Source of the DNA: DAOUEX01 sp034430235
GTDB taxonomy: Bacteria > Chloroflexota > Anaerolineae > UBA2200
Length of the DNA stretch: 64,000 nt
NCBI GenBank assembly: GCA_964478075.1
Contig: CAYZGO010000015.1
Span: 18,240-82,239 of the forward strand
Direction of reading: 5' to 3'
Part shown: piece after piece, positions 1-7,336 of the stretch
How the letters are laid out: each line of letters starts with the position of its first letter
Numbering within the stretch: the first letter of the stretch is position 1
The notes under the pieces: generated by a model
Told to the model about the DNA's origin: nothing
The model's database searches: none
Seen by the model: the letters and a program-made list of their open reading frames with translations, nothing else
Program-made: the position numbers and the translations under genes

Positions 1-322
1 CCATCGCAGAAGCAGGCTCCCGCCACGCATGTTCCCACTCAAGGCGGCCTGGCCCCAGACGGCGGATGCGGCCATACTTGCGAACCATGACGTGGGCCTT
101 TGCCTGGCCTGTGGCCGAAGCGAAAGCCAGCGCTTCCCGCTCGACGTCGCTCAGGCGCTTCAGGACAAGCGCTATGGCCTCAGCGTCAGTCATCTCCACG
201 ACGAGGCGACCCACAATCTCGGGAACCTGTTCGTCCGTCAGGGGAATGCTCCAGCTTTCGGCAATGGCCTCCAGCATGATTCGAGGATATTCAGCTAGAC
301 AATCTCTCAAGGATCTTGTCAT
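1..322 (-). CDS. Helicase-associated domain protein, N-terminal part (runs off left edge)
   Basis: The first 107 codons of a minus-strand gene are open from an ATG at 322 to the window edge. The N-terminus begins MTRSLRDCLAEYPRIMLEAI and continues with an acidic helical stretch, a (V/A)LKRLSDVEREAL-type segment and a GRIRRLGPGRLEWE segment. This layout resembles the N-terminal part of the helicase-associated domain proteins of Chloroflexota, which I recall but could not search. Function is unknown and catalytic parts, if any, lie outside the window. The start is supported by a promoter whose -10 box ends only six bases before the ATG, so the mRNA may be leaderless. The upstream neighbour (CDF transporter) is transcribed divergently. 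Confidence 0.6.
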   Translation of the reverse strand, partial: MTRSLRDCLAEYPRIMLEAIAESWSIPLTDEQVPEIVGRLVVEMTDAEAIALVLKRLSDVEREALAFASATGQAKAHVMVRKYGRIRRLGPGRLEWEHAWREPASAM

Positions 323-328
323 GGCTGA

Positions 329-357
329 ATTATATACGCGTGCGGCACTTGCAGCAA
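329..357 (-). promoter_or_regulatory. Sigma70-type promoter of the left-edge gene, possibly leaderless
   Basis: On the minus strand a TTGCTG box (352-357) is followed by a 17-base spacer and a perfect TATAAT (329-334). The A of the ATG at 322 is the seventh base after the -10 box, so transcription could start at the start codon itself. There is no Shine-Dalgarno sequence in the six intervening bases. Confidence 0.55.
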
Positions 358-367
358 GGTACGCTGT

Positions 368-395
368 TTGGAAGATGGCTGAGATGCGCTATAAT
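368..395 (+). promoter_or_regulatory. Candidate promoter of the CDF transporter gene
   Basis: TTGGAA (368-373), a 16-base spacer and TATAAT (390-395) precede the ATG at 433 by a short leader containing a GGAG ribosome binding site. This position argues against the upstream in-frame TTG at 316 as the start. Confidence 0.45.
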
Positions 396-432
396 CCTTG
401 GAGCGCTGGTCACAGTTATCTTGGAGACACAC

Positions 433-1836
433 ATGGATAGTTTTGGCGCTGTTCGGCTTGTACTCCTATACAGCCTGCTCCTGAACCTACTGGTGACCAC
501 AGCGAAGCTTGCGGTGGGCTATACTACTGGCTCTCTGAGCATCATCGCTGATGGTTTTGACTCCCTCTTTGATTCGGTTACCAACGTCATCGGCTTGATC
601 GCCATCTATCTCTCGCGCCAGCCGCCCGACGAAGACCACCCTTACGGACACCGGCGCTATGAGGTCTTGATGACGCTTGCTGTCTCGGCGCTCCTCTTCT
701 TCTCCTGCTACCAGATTCTGCGAAGCGCTTACCAGCGCCTGCTTAACCCCACCGTGCCAAAGGTCACCATCTGGAGTTTCGCTTCGCTGTTCTTGAGCAT
801 TGCCATACAGCTATATACATCAGGTTATGAAAAGCGTTGGGGCAAACAACTAAAAAGTGAGTTCCTGCTCGCTGATGCCTCGCATACGCGCGCCGACATC
901 TTTGTTACGCTGGGGGTCATTGGTGGACTTGTTGTGGTCCACATGGGGTACCCAATCGTTGACACTATCCTAGCCGTCGTCATCGCGTTTCTCATCGCCA
1001 GAATCGGCATTGACATTATCCGCAGCAGTGCACCTATTCTAATCGATGCTGCTGTACTTGATGTCGCCAGGGTGGCAGCCATTGCTCGGGAGGTGCCCGG
1101 CGTCGAGAGCTGTCACCGTATTCGCAGCCGCGGTCAGGAGGACGATATCCACCTTGATTTGCACATCCGTGTTGCGCCAGACATGCCTACGGCACAAGCG
1201 CATCTGATTGCGCACCAGGTTCAGCACAGACTGCAGCAGATGATTGAGGGAGTCCGGGATGTCGTCGTGCACATCGAGCCACAACCTGGCACTGCCCATT
1301 CGCCACACGGTGATCTGTTCTCCAGTTTAAGAAAGGTGGCCCAGGGCGTGGGTGTCACCATCCACCATCTCAATGCCCATGAGATCAACGGCCAGTACTT
1401 CGTTGATTTGCATCTTGAGGTGTCAGATGGACTGACGTTGGGGGAAGCTCACACCCAAGCCAGCGTGTTGGAGGATAGGATCAGGGCAGAGATACCCCAG
1501 GTCGGCGAGATCAACACGCACATTGAGCCAGGCCCCGTCACGTATACAAAGTGTGATGTACTGCCGGAGGATTCCCAGATAGCACAAAGGGTACGTGAAT
1601 TAGCTCACAGTGTGCCAGAAGTACTTGACTGTCACGACGTCAAAGTGCACCAGGTAGGTGACGAACTCTTTGTGACCATGCATTGCGCGCTGGACGAGCA
1701 CCTGCCAATCGCTCAGGCCCATGACATAGCAACGCTGATTGAAGACCGCCTGAGACGAGAATATCCGGGCATCGCGCGAGTGTCTGTACACGTGGAACCC
1801 GCCACAGCAGACATGCCTTCCGCCCAGGCCGAGTGA
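433..1836 (+). CDS. Cation diffusion facilitator (CDF) family metal transporter with three C-terminal domains
   Basis: 467-residue protein likely exporting divalent metal ions (Zn, Mn, Fe or Co) across the membrane by proton antiport. The N-terminal 200 residues hold the usual six helices, with the metal-site motifs ADGFDSLFD in TM2 and HTRAD in TM5, and the HPYGHRRYE loop. The rest is unusual. Instead of one cytoplasmic ferredoxin-like dimerisation domain there are three related tandem copies, each ending in a (V/T)HIEP or VHVEP motif, at roughly residues 215-290, 305-380 and 395-460. The ATG at 433 has GGAG six bases upstream and matches the usual family N-terminus; a TTG 39 codons upstream is rejected. 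A comEA-like gene begins nine bases after its stop, so the two are probably co-transcribed. Confidence 0.9.
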   Translation: MDSFGAVRLVLLYSLLLNLLVTTAKLAVGYTTGSLSIIADGFDSLFDSVTNVIGLIAIYLSRQPPDEDHPYGHRRYEVLMTLAVSALLFFSCYQILRSAYQRLLNPTVPKVTIWSFASLFLSIAIQLYTSGYEKRWGKQLKSEFLLADASHTRADIFVTLGVIGGLVVVHMGYPIVDTILAVVIAFLIARIGIDIIRSSAPILIDAAVLDVARVAAIAREVPGVESCHRIRSRGQEDDIHLDLHIRVAPDMPTAQAHLIAHQVQHRLQQMIEGVRDVVVHIEPQPGTAHSPHGDLFSSLRKVAQGVGVTIHHLNAHEINGQYFVDLHLEVSDGLTLGEAHTQASVLEDRIRAEIPQVGEINTHIEPGPVTYTKCDVLPEDSQIAQRVRELAHSVPEVLDCHDVKVHQVGDELFVTMHCALDEHLPIAQAHDIATLIEDRLRREYPGIARVSVHVEPATADMPSAQAE

Positions 1837-1844
1837 GAGCATTT

Positions 1845-2477
1845 ATGAGTCAATGGTTGGACAAACATCGAGCAATCCTTGCTGCGATTGCATTACTGGG
1901 CCTGGTATCCGCCACCATTCTGGGCGTTGTGCTTTTCACCGTCAGAAAATCAACTCCAGCGCCCATCGTCATCAGCCAGATTACGCCCCTTCCCACGCAA
2001 ACCAGGGCACCAACAGCCACGCCCGAGCCCATCCATGTGTACGTCTCTGGAGCCGTAGCGCACCCTGGCGTCTGCGTTCTGTCCTGGGACAGTCGTGTGG
2101 AGCAGGCTATCGCTGCAGCCGGAGGCGGTACAGAAGATGCGGATCTGGTGCGGGTGAATCTGGCTCAGCGTGTGCATGACGAACAGCAAATCTACGTCCC
2201 CTGTAAGAGCGAGCTGGTCACACCCATCCTGCCTACGCCAGCGCCGCAGAGGACAAGCAATGGGGCGCCATCCCCACCTGGACAGAAGATAAACATCAAC
2301 ACTGCCAGCGCGAGCGAACTGGAGGCATTACCAGGGATTGGGCCCGTCCTGGCCCAACGCATCGTCGAACATCGGGATGCCAATGGCCCTTTCAAGACAA
2401 CTGCGGATGTCAAGAAGGTGAATGGCATTGGGGACAGCATCTTTGAGCGAATTAAGGACCTGATAGCCGTCGAATGA
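1845..2477 (+). CDS. ComEA-like protein: membrane anchor, SLBB domain, helix-hairpin-helix DNA-binding domain
   Basis: 210 residues. A single membrane helix lies at about residues 10-30, followed by a Thr/Pro linker and an SLBB-type domain (begins IHVYVSGAVAHPGV). The C-terminal pair of helix-hairpin-helix motifs contains ININTASASELEALPGIGP and VNGIGDSIFERIKDL. This is the architecture of ComEA, the DNA receptor of natural competence in Gram-positive-like bacteria. ComEA-like proteins are also found outside transformation systems, so uptake is an inference. The ATG at 1845 is preferred over an in-frame GTG at 1833 that overlaps the upstream stop. No comEC is visible in the window, but a YifB/ComM gene lies at the far right end. 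A strong terminator follows. Confidence 0.85.
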   Translation: MSQWLDKHRAILAAIALLGLVSATILGVVLFTVRKSTPAPIVISQITPLPTQTRAPTATPEPIHVYVSGAVAHPGVCVLSWDSRVEQAIAAAGGGTEDADLVRVNLAQRVHDEQQIYVPCKSELVTPILPTPAPQRTSNGAPSPPGQKININTASASELEALPGIGPVLAQRIVEHRDANGPFKTTADVKKVNGIGDSIFERIKDLIAVE

Positions 2478-2502
2478 ATTGAATCAATAGCCCTAAGACG
2501 CC

Positions 2503-2541
2503 AAGTCCCAAGCCAGTGTGTTGCTGGCTTGGGACTTTTTT
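2503..2541 (+). terminator. Rho-independent terminator after the comEA-like gene
   Basis: A perfect 14-bp stem (2503-2516 with 2524-2537), a 7-base loop TGTGTTG and a run of T residues on the plus strand. The minus-strand side has no T-run, so it serves the plus-strand CDF-comEA unit. Confidence 0.9.
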
Positions 2542-2598
2542 GCTCAGCAGCGCGCTTCGTCAGAGACCATGCACTCCGCTGCAGAGTGCTGTGACTGC

Positions 2599-4386
2599 CT
2601 ACATCTTCTCAGCCACAGCCTTTTGCGCCACAGCAATAAACTCGTCCAGCGACTTAGGGCCAAGGTCCTCCTCGCTGCGCAGGCGCACCGACACCGTGCC
2701 GGCCTTGCTCTCTCTGTCGCCTACGATCAACATGTAGGGAACCTTCTGCAACTGGGCTTTGCGCACCTTGGCCTGCATCCGCTCATCGCTGTCGTCCATT
2801 TCGGCGCGCAGGCCAGCCTCGCACAGGCGCTTGAGCACGGAGGCCGCATACTCGTTATGCCGGTGAGCGATAGGAATGATCTGCACCTGCACAGGCGACA
2901 GCCATACGGGGAAGGCGCCAGCATAGTGCTCAATGAGTCCACCGACAAAGCGCTCCATGCTGCCTAGCACTGTACGATGCACCATCACCGGGCGGTGTTC
3001 CTTGCCATCCTTGCCCACGAAAGTCATGTCGAAACGCTCCGGGAAGTTGAAATCCACCTGGATGGTGGGACCTTGCCAGCCACGCCCTAAGGCATCGCGC
3101 ATGTGGATGTCAATGGCCGGTCCGTAGAACTTGGCTTCACCAGGCTTCACTTTGTACTCGACCTGGCGGATCTTCAGCGCCTCGTGCAGCGCACCCTCGG
3201 CGGTATCCCACCCGCTGTCGTCGCCGATGTACTTGTCTTTGTCGGCGGCACTGCGGATCGAGAGCTCCACATCGAATTCCTTGTAGCCGAATGTGCGCAA
3301 CATAAAGAACGACAGGTCCAGCACGCCAACGATCTCGTCCGTGAGCTGATTGGGACGGCAGAAGATGTGGGCATCGTCCTGGGTAAAGCCGCGCACGCGC
3401 AGCATACCGTGAAGCACGCCGCTCCGTTCGTAGCGGTAGACCGTACCCAGTTCACCCCATCGCAGCGGTAAGTCACGATAGGAGCGAGTTCTCGTCTTGT
3501 ACATCATCACGGCAAAGGGGCAGTTCATCGGCCTGAGCAGATACTCGACGCCATCAATGTCTATGGGCGAGTACATGCTTTCGCGGTAAAAGTCCCAATG
3601 ACCGCTGATCTTCCACAGGTCTAGCCGACCGATGTGGGGACTGTAGACAATGTCGTAACCCCGCTTGCGGTGCTCCTTACGCCAAAAGTCTTCGATGATC
3701 TCGCGGATAAGCGCGCCCTTGGGGTGCCAACAGATGAGTCCCGCGCCAACGAGTTCGTGTGTACTGAACAGGTCTAGCTCCCGGCCCAGCTTGCGATGGT
3801 CGCGCCGCTCTATCTCCACCAACTTGAGCAGGTACTCATCGAGTTGCTCCGCTGTGGGCCAAGCCGTCCCATAGATTCGTTGCAGCATCGGCCGCCGCTC
3901 ATCACCGCGCCAGTAGGCGCCAGCCAGTTTGAGCAGCTTTAGACCATGCGGGTTGATCTCCTTGGTACTGGCCACGTGTGGCCCCCGGCAGAGATCAATG
4001 AATGGCCCGTCTTTGTAGATGCCCAGCCTGGGCGGTCCCTCGGCGGCCTCACCGTGTTCGTCTCCGCCACCAGCCACAATGTCCTCAATCAGCTCCAGCT
4101 TGTAGGGTTGGTCAGCGAGAAGCTGCCGCGCTTCTTCCTCGGACACCTCCCGGTACTCAAAGGGATGCCCTTCAGCTATGATCTCTTTCATGCGAGCCTC
4201 GATCTCCTGCATGTCTTCGGGCGTCAATGGGTGCGGCAGATCAAAGTCGTAGTAGAAACCGTCCTCAATCGCTGGGCCGATGGCGAGCTTTGCCCCTGGG
4301 AACTTTTCCAGTACTGCCTGCGCCATGACATGAGACGCGGAATGGCGCAGTTTGTGCAGATAATCCTCTTCGTGTTTCTCAGACAT
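2599..4386 (-). CDS. thrS: Threonyl-tRNA synthetase lacking the N-terminal TGS domain
   Basis: 595-residue class II aminoacyl-tRNA synthetase that charges tRNA-Thr. It begins directly in the editing domain, with the HSASH form of HxxxH at residues 15-19. The catalytic core follows, with MNCPFAV, the motif-2 region YERSGVLHGMLRVRGFTQDD and the motif-3 region GSMERFVGGLIEHYAG. An anticodon-binding domain with VGDRE ends the protein. Family members usually start with a TGS (N1) domain of about 60 residues, which is absent here. The ATG at 4386 has AAGGAG at good spacing; a GTG at 4389 is the alternative. The gene is controlled by a T-box leader and its start overlaps the stop of a Thr-rich upstream ORF. 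Confidence 0.97.
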   Translation of the reverse strand: MSEKHEEDYLHKLRHSASHVMAQAVLEKFPGAKLAIGPAIEDGFYYDFDLPHPLTPEDMQEIEARMKEIIAEGHPFEYREVSEEEARQLLADQPYKLELIEDIVAGGGDEHGEAAEGPPRLGIYKDGPFIDLCRGPHVASTKEINPHGLKLLKLAGAYWRGDERRPMLQRIYGTAWPTAEQLDEYLLKLVEIERRDHRKLGRELDLFSTHELVGAGLICWHPKGALIREIIEDFWRKEHRKRGYDIVYSPHIGRLDLWKISGHWDFYRESMYSPIDIDGVEYLLRPMNCPFAVMMYKTRTRSYRDLPLRWGELGTVYRYERSGVLHGMLRVRGFTQDDAHIFCRPNQLTDEIVGVLDLSFFMLRTFGYKEFDVELSIRSAADKDKYIGDDSGWDTAEGALHEALKIRQVEYKVKPGEAKFYGPAIDIHMRDALGRGWQGPTIQVDFNFPERFDMTFVGKDGKEHRPVMVHRTVLGSMERFVGGLIEHYAGAFPVWLSPVQVQIIPIAHRHNEYAASVLKRLCEAGLRAEMDDSDERMQAKVRKAQLQKVPYMLIVGDRESKAGTVSVRLRSEEDLGPKSLDEFIAVAQKAVAEKM

Positions 4387-4477
4387 CACTTTTCTCCTTC
4401 CAGTCGGTTAAAAGGCAGGTCACTACAAATGCCAGTCGTGCACTGTCCGTCTTAGTCTCAGTACCGTCATCTGTCAT
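4379..4477 (-). CDS. Thr-rich 32-residue leader ORF, translationally coupled to thrS
   Basis: Too short for ordinary ORF calling. From an ATG at 4477 the minus strand encodes 32 residues beginning MTDDGTETKTDSARLAF and ending in WKEKSDV, with stop TGA at 4379-4381. Six residues are threonine (positions 2, 6, 8, 10, 20, 24), using all four Thr codons. A near-ideal Shine-Dalgarno GAAAGGAGG lies at 4485-4493, seven bases from the ATG and just beyond the T-run of the T-box terminator. The stop overlaps the thrS start in another frame, suggesting translational coupling. It bears no resemblance to a TGS domain. The role is unknown; a threonine-sensing leader peptide is an inference. I see no alternative reason for so good a ribosome binding site here. 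Confidence 0.5.
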   Translation of the reverse strand: MTDDGTETKTDSARLAFVVTCLLTDWKEKSDV

Positions 4478-4500
4478 ATGCCTGCCTCCTTTCGCTGCCC

Positions 4501-4537
4501 AAACACAAAACCCTCTCTGCCCTTGGGGCGAGAGGGT
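4501..4537 (-). terminator. Regulated terminator of the thrS T-box
   Basis: On the minus strand AACCCTCTC plus GCCC pairs with GGGC plus GAGAGGGTT with one bulged base, followed by TTTTGTGTTT. It lies directly after the T-box core, as expected for the terminator that competes with the antiterminator. Confidence 0.9.
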
Positions 4538-4759
4538 TGCTCACGCGGTTCCACCCAACTTGTCAACTGAGCCAGAATATGCTCTCGTTGCAACTCGTTG
4601 TGGCCGATAACGGGTGCCTCCGGGACTCCATACTCTGCCTAGCAACCTGCAGGCATTTCCGGAGCCGGCTCCCAGGTGGTTTTCGCCGGACTCGCGTTGA
4701 GAGGGCTTGCAGTCTGTGACCCTCTCTCCCTGCAACAACTCCCCCGGCTACTCGTCCTG

Positions 4760-4811
4760 ATCAAAGCCCATGTGCAAAGCCCATGTGCACAGCCTATGTG
4801 CAAAGCCTATG
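4760..4811 (-). repeat. Four tandem 13-bp repeats at the 5' end of the thrS leader
   Basis: Four consecutive copies of a 13-base unit (TGCAAAGCCCATG on the plus strand, with one to three changes per copy) occupy 4760-4772, 4773-4785, 4786-4798 and 4799-4811. They lie inside the transcribed thrS leader, between the predicted start of transcription and the conserved T-box 5' element. Confidence 0.85.
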
Positions 4812-4871
4812 ACGCAAGCGACGTTAGAGAGAAGGCCCACGGACGAACTGTGAGCCTCGTTGCCTGACACT

Positions 4872-4900
4872 AGTATACAGCAAAACCGCGATTCTGGCAA
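4872..4900 (-). promoter_or_regulatory. Sigma70-type promoter of the thrS leader
   Basis: TTGCCA (4895-4900 on the minus strand), a 17-base spacer and TATACT (4872-4877). Transcription would start near 4865, giving a leader of roughly 390 bases before the Thr-rich ORF. Confidence 0.8.
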
Positions 4901-5054
4901 ATCGGCTCTGCTGCTGGGCATAGTTCAGTGCTGGGGCAAGCAGAGCCTCCCGGAGGTTGCCGACAGCGCTTCCCAAGCGTCCCGGCAGGGCATTCAGCAT
5001 GTCATCAGATCCTCCGGAAGGTTGCTGCGCCGTCTCGCACCTGGGCCTACGTGT

Positions 5055-5083
5055 TTGACATTTCAAGGGATGCAGTATATAGT
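5055..5083 (+). promoter_or_regulatory. Sigma70-type promoter of the rodZ-like gene
   Basis: Consensus TTGACA (5055-5060), a 17-base spacer and TATAGT (5078-5083), about 35 bases before the predicted ribosome binding site. It is divergent from the thrS promoter. The 170 bases between the two promoters show no further gene. Confidence 0.8.
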
Positions 5084-5124
5084 CTGCTCGACCGACTGGC
5101 AGGTATACTGGAGGTATCGTCTCG

Positions 5125-5925
5125 ATGGGAGAGTTAGGAGAGCTTCTGCGCAAGACTCGCGAAGCTAAGGGTCTGTCTTTGGCGCAGGTTGAGGAAGCAA
5201 CCAAGATCCGCAGTGTCTATCTGCAGGCGCTGGAGGAGGAAGACGATGACTGCCTGCCGCCTCCAGTGTACGTCAAAGGCTTCCTGAGAAACTATGCCCG
5301 TTACCTTGATCTGGATCCGCAGCAGGTGCTTTCCCTTTACCAAGAGTCTGAAGCCACGACCCCAGCGACACCTGCCCAAGTGATGCTGGACGAACCCCTG
5401 GAGCCACTGACTCTGAGACGATGGTGGCCAGCCTGGGTTGTGTTACTAGTCATTGCCGTGGTGGTTGCAGTCTGGTGGGGTTACCAGCGCTACTATGGTA
5501 CGGTGCCAGTCGCACAGGCCACAGCGACTCCAACACCCACTTGCGTTCCACCGTCCCCAACGCGTGAGCCACCACCGGCCACGCCGTCGCCTACACTGAC
5601 GGCCAGTCCTACGCCGACTCCCACAACTGCTATTGCCCTGGAAGTGAGCATCGAGCTCGTTGGCCAACAAGCATGGTTGCTCGTGCACGTGGATGGCGAA
5701 ATGGTCTTCACTGGGACACTCGAGCCTGGTGCCACCAGAACCTGGCGGGCAGACGAACGGATTGTATTGCACTGTGGCAACGCCGGGGCCGTGCGCGTGA
5801 CGGTCAACGGCCAGACACTGGGCCTGATGGGCGAGCCCGGCCAAGTCATCGAAAAGGAATGGACCGCGCCAGGCGTGCCTACCCGAACGCCTGAGCCCAC
5901 ACCAAGTCCAACAATAACCCCTTGA
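5125..5925 (+). CDS. RodZ-like membrane protein with cytoplasmic helix-turn-helix
   Basis: 266 residues. Residues 1-75 form the HTH_25-type Xre-like domain typical of RodZ (MGELGELLRKTREAKGLSLA and the VYVKGFLRNYARYLDLDP segment). A membrane helix lies at about 101-120, a Thr/Pro linker at 131-170, and a C-terminal DUF4115-like beta domain at 171-266. RodZ links the MreB cytoskeleton to the cell wall machinery; in that family the HTH contacts MreB rather than DNA. No mreB or pbp gene is nearby, so the assignment rests on domain order. The ATG at 5125 has GGAGG at 5110-5114 and a strong promoter upstream. Confidence 0.8.
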   Translation: MGELGELLRKTREAKGLSLAQVEEATKIRSVYLQALEEEDDDCLPPPVYVKGFLRNYARYLDLDPQQVLSLYQESEATTPATPAQVMLDEPLEPLTLRRWWPAWVVLLVIAVVVAVWWGYQRYYGTVPVAQATATPTPTCVPPSPTREPPPATPSPTLTASPTPTPTTAIALEVSIELVGQQAWLLVHVDGEMVFTGTLEPGATRTWRADERIVLHCGNAGAVRVTVNGQTLGLMGEPGQVIEKEWTAPGVPTRTPEPTPSPTITP

Positions 5926-5951
5926 TTTCATATCAGTGCACCACGCATGAG

Positions 5952-5982
5952 AACCGGCCAGGGCTGTCAAGCCTGGCCGGTT
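5952..5982 (+). terminator. Perfect 11-bp hairpin between the rodZ-like gene and rimO
   Basis: AACCGGCCAGG (5952-5962) pairs perfectly with CCTGGCCGGTT (5972-5982) around a 9-base loop and is followed by TGTGGTT. It resembles an intrinsic terminator with a poor T-tract. It ends before the preferred rimO start at 6002. Confidence 0.55.
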
Positions 5983-6001
5983 GTGGTTAGGAGACATAAG
6001 C

Positions 6002-7336
6002 TTGAGGAGACGTTTCTACCTGCTCTCCCTCGGATGCCCCAAGAACACGGTTGACGCAGAAGCCATGGGCGGATTGCTGGAGGAGGCAGGGCTGCGCAAG
6101 ACAGAGCGACCTGACCGCGCAGATGTGTTGATTGTGAACACCTGCGGCTTCATTGACCAGGCACGAGAGGAATCGTACGCTGTACTGCGCGAATTGGCAC
6201 AGGCTAAGCAGAACGGCCAGATCCTGTTGGCCGCTGGATGCCTCTCACAACGCTACGGAGAAGAGGTGAGACGCGCTGTGCCGGGTGTTGATGGCATCCT
6301 CGGCACGCGAGAGTGGGCCAACGTTGGCCGGTGCGTAGAGCGGCTGCTGGGTGGAGAGCTCGGCGCTGGCGTGCGACCGAAGGATGAGGTATCTGTGGTC
6401 ACGCCCATGCGGCGTCAGGCTCAGGGCCCCAGCGCCTACCTGAAGATTGCCGATGGCTGCGATGCACCCTGTGCCTTTTGCGCTATACCACTGATCAAGG
6501 GGCCACAGCGCAGCAAGGCACGTTCCGCTATCTTGGAGGAGGCTTGCCAACTCGTCGTTCAGGGAGTCCAGGAGGTAATTCTCATCGCCCAGGACACGAC
6601 AGCCTATGGCCGTGATCTGGGGGAGAGCGACGCTTTGCTCAGTTTGATCGAGGACATCCTGAAAGCCGTGCCACAGCTCCAGTGGCTGCGTCTGATGTAT
6701 ACCTATCCGCAGCACATTACTCCATGTCTGATCGAAACTATGGCGCTGCATCCCCAGGTCTGTCACTACCTCGATTTGCCACTGCAACACGCCCACCCTG
6801 CCACACTACGGCGTATGCGGCGCTCACCTGACGTGGAAGGCGTGCGAAAGTTGATAGCGAATCTGCGCCAGGCCATGCCCGACGTCGCCTTGCGCACTGC
6901 CTTTATCGTTGGCTACCCTGGCGAGACAGAGGAGGAATTTGCTGCGTTGCTGGACTTTGTGGCCGAGATCACCTTTGACAAGGTGGGTATTTTTGTTTAC
7001 TCACTGGAAGAAGGCACGCCAGCGGCAAGCCTGCCCGATCCCGTACCTCGCGAAGTGGCTGAGGAACGCTACGCGCGTGCTATGGAACTACAACGGGACG
7101 TCTCCCTGTCACGCAACCAGATACAGCTAGGACGTACGCTGGATGTGCTTATTGAGGGGGCCGGGCAGGGAATCAGCGTGGGACGCTGCTATCGGGACGC
7201 CCCGGAGATTGACGGCTACGTGCTCATGCGCGGAGAATGGCCTGTGGGGCAGATGGTGAAGGCGGAAATCGAGCGCGCCATGGATTACGACCTAGAGGGG
7301 CGAGTTCTGTCAGCTTCCCAGAAACCCGTTTTCTGA
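6002..7336 (+). CDS. rimO: Ribosomal protein S12 methylthiotransferase (radical SAM)
   Basis: About 444 residues. RimO adds a methylthio group to the conserved aspartate of ribosomal protein S12 using two iron-sulfur clusters. The N-terminal cluster cysteines are visible in SLGCPKN (residue 12), NTCGF (48) and AAGCLSQ (80). The radical SAM motif is CDAPCAFC (153, 157, 160), and a C-terminal TRAM domain follows. SLGCPKNTVDAE separates it from MiaB. The start is taken as TTG 6002, with AGGAG at 5989-5993; a TTG at 5981 lies inside an upstream hairpin. The last five codons and stop (QKPVF) are formed by one arm of a dispersed inverted repeat that continues past the gene. Confidence 0.95.
   Translation: MRRRFYLLSLGCPKNTVDAEAMGGLLEEAGLRKTERPDRADVLIVNTCGFIDQAREESYAVLRELAQAKQNGQILLAAGCLSQRYGEEVRRAVPGVDGILGTREWANVGRCVERLLGGELGAGVRPKDEVSVVTPMRRQAQGPSAYLKIADGCDAPCAFCAIPLIKGPQRSKARSAILEEACQLVVQGVQEVILIAQDTTAYGRDLGESDALLSLIEDILKAVPQLQWLRLMYTYPQHITPCLIETMALHPQVCHYLDLPLQHAHPATLRRMRRSPDVEGVRKLIANLRQAMPDVALRTAFIVGYPGETEEEFAALLDFVAEITFDKVGIFVYSLEEGTPAASLPDPVPREVAEERYARAMELQRDVSLSRNQIQLGRTLDVLIEGAGQGISVGRCYRDAPEIDGYVLMRGEWPVGQMVKAEIERAMDYDLEGRVLSASQKPVF

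Larger units (their letters stand above)
4500..4865 (-). promoter_or_regulatory. T-box riboswitch leader of thrS (tRNA-Thr sensing)
   Basis: The minus strand carries the T-box core GGGTGGAACCGCG (4543-4555), which pairs with the acceptor end of uncharged tRNA. It is preceded by other recognisable leader pieces: GGACGAGTAG (around 4751-4760), a hairpin with AGAGAGGG and CCCTCTC arms, and ACCCGTTATCG. Tandem ACC triplets (4675-4680) sit just before TGGGAGCC, where the specifier codon is expected, and ACC is a threonine codon. Uncharged tRNA-Thr should favour the antiterminator and let RNA polymerase pass the terminator at 4501-4537. The exact helix map was not folded. Confidence 0.92.

Noticed and set aside
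316..432. 39-codon N-terminal extension of the CDF transporter
   Set aside because: It starts with TTG and crosses the promoter region; the ATG at 433 has a ribosome binding site and matches the family.
5493..5900. Long minus-strand frame within the rodZ-like gene
   Set aside because: It is a shadow of the Thr/Pro-coding region, whose complement gives Gly- and Val-rich open frames.
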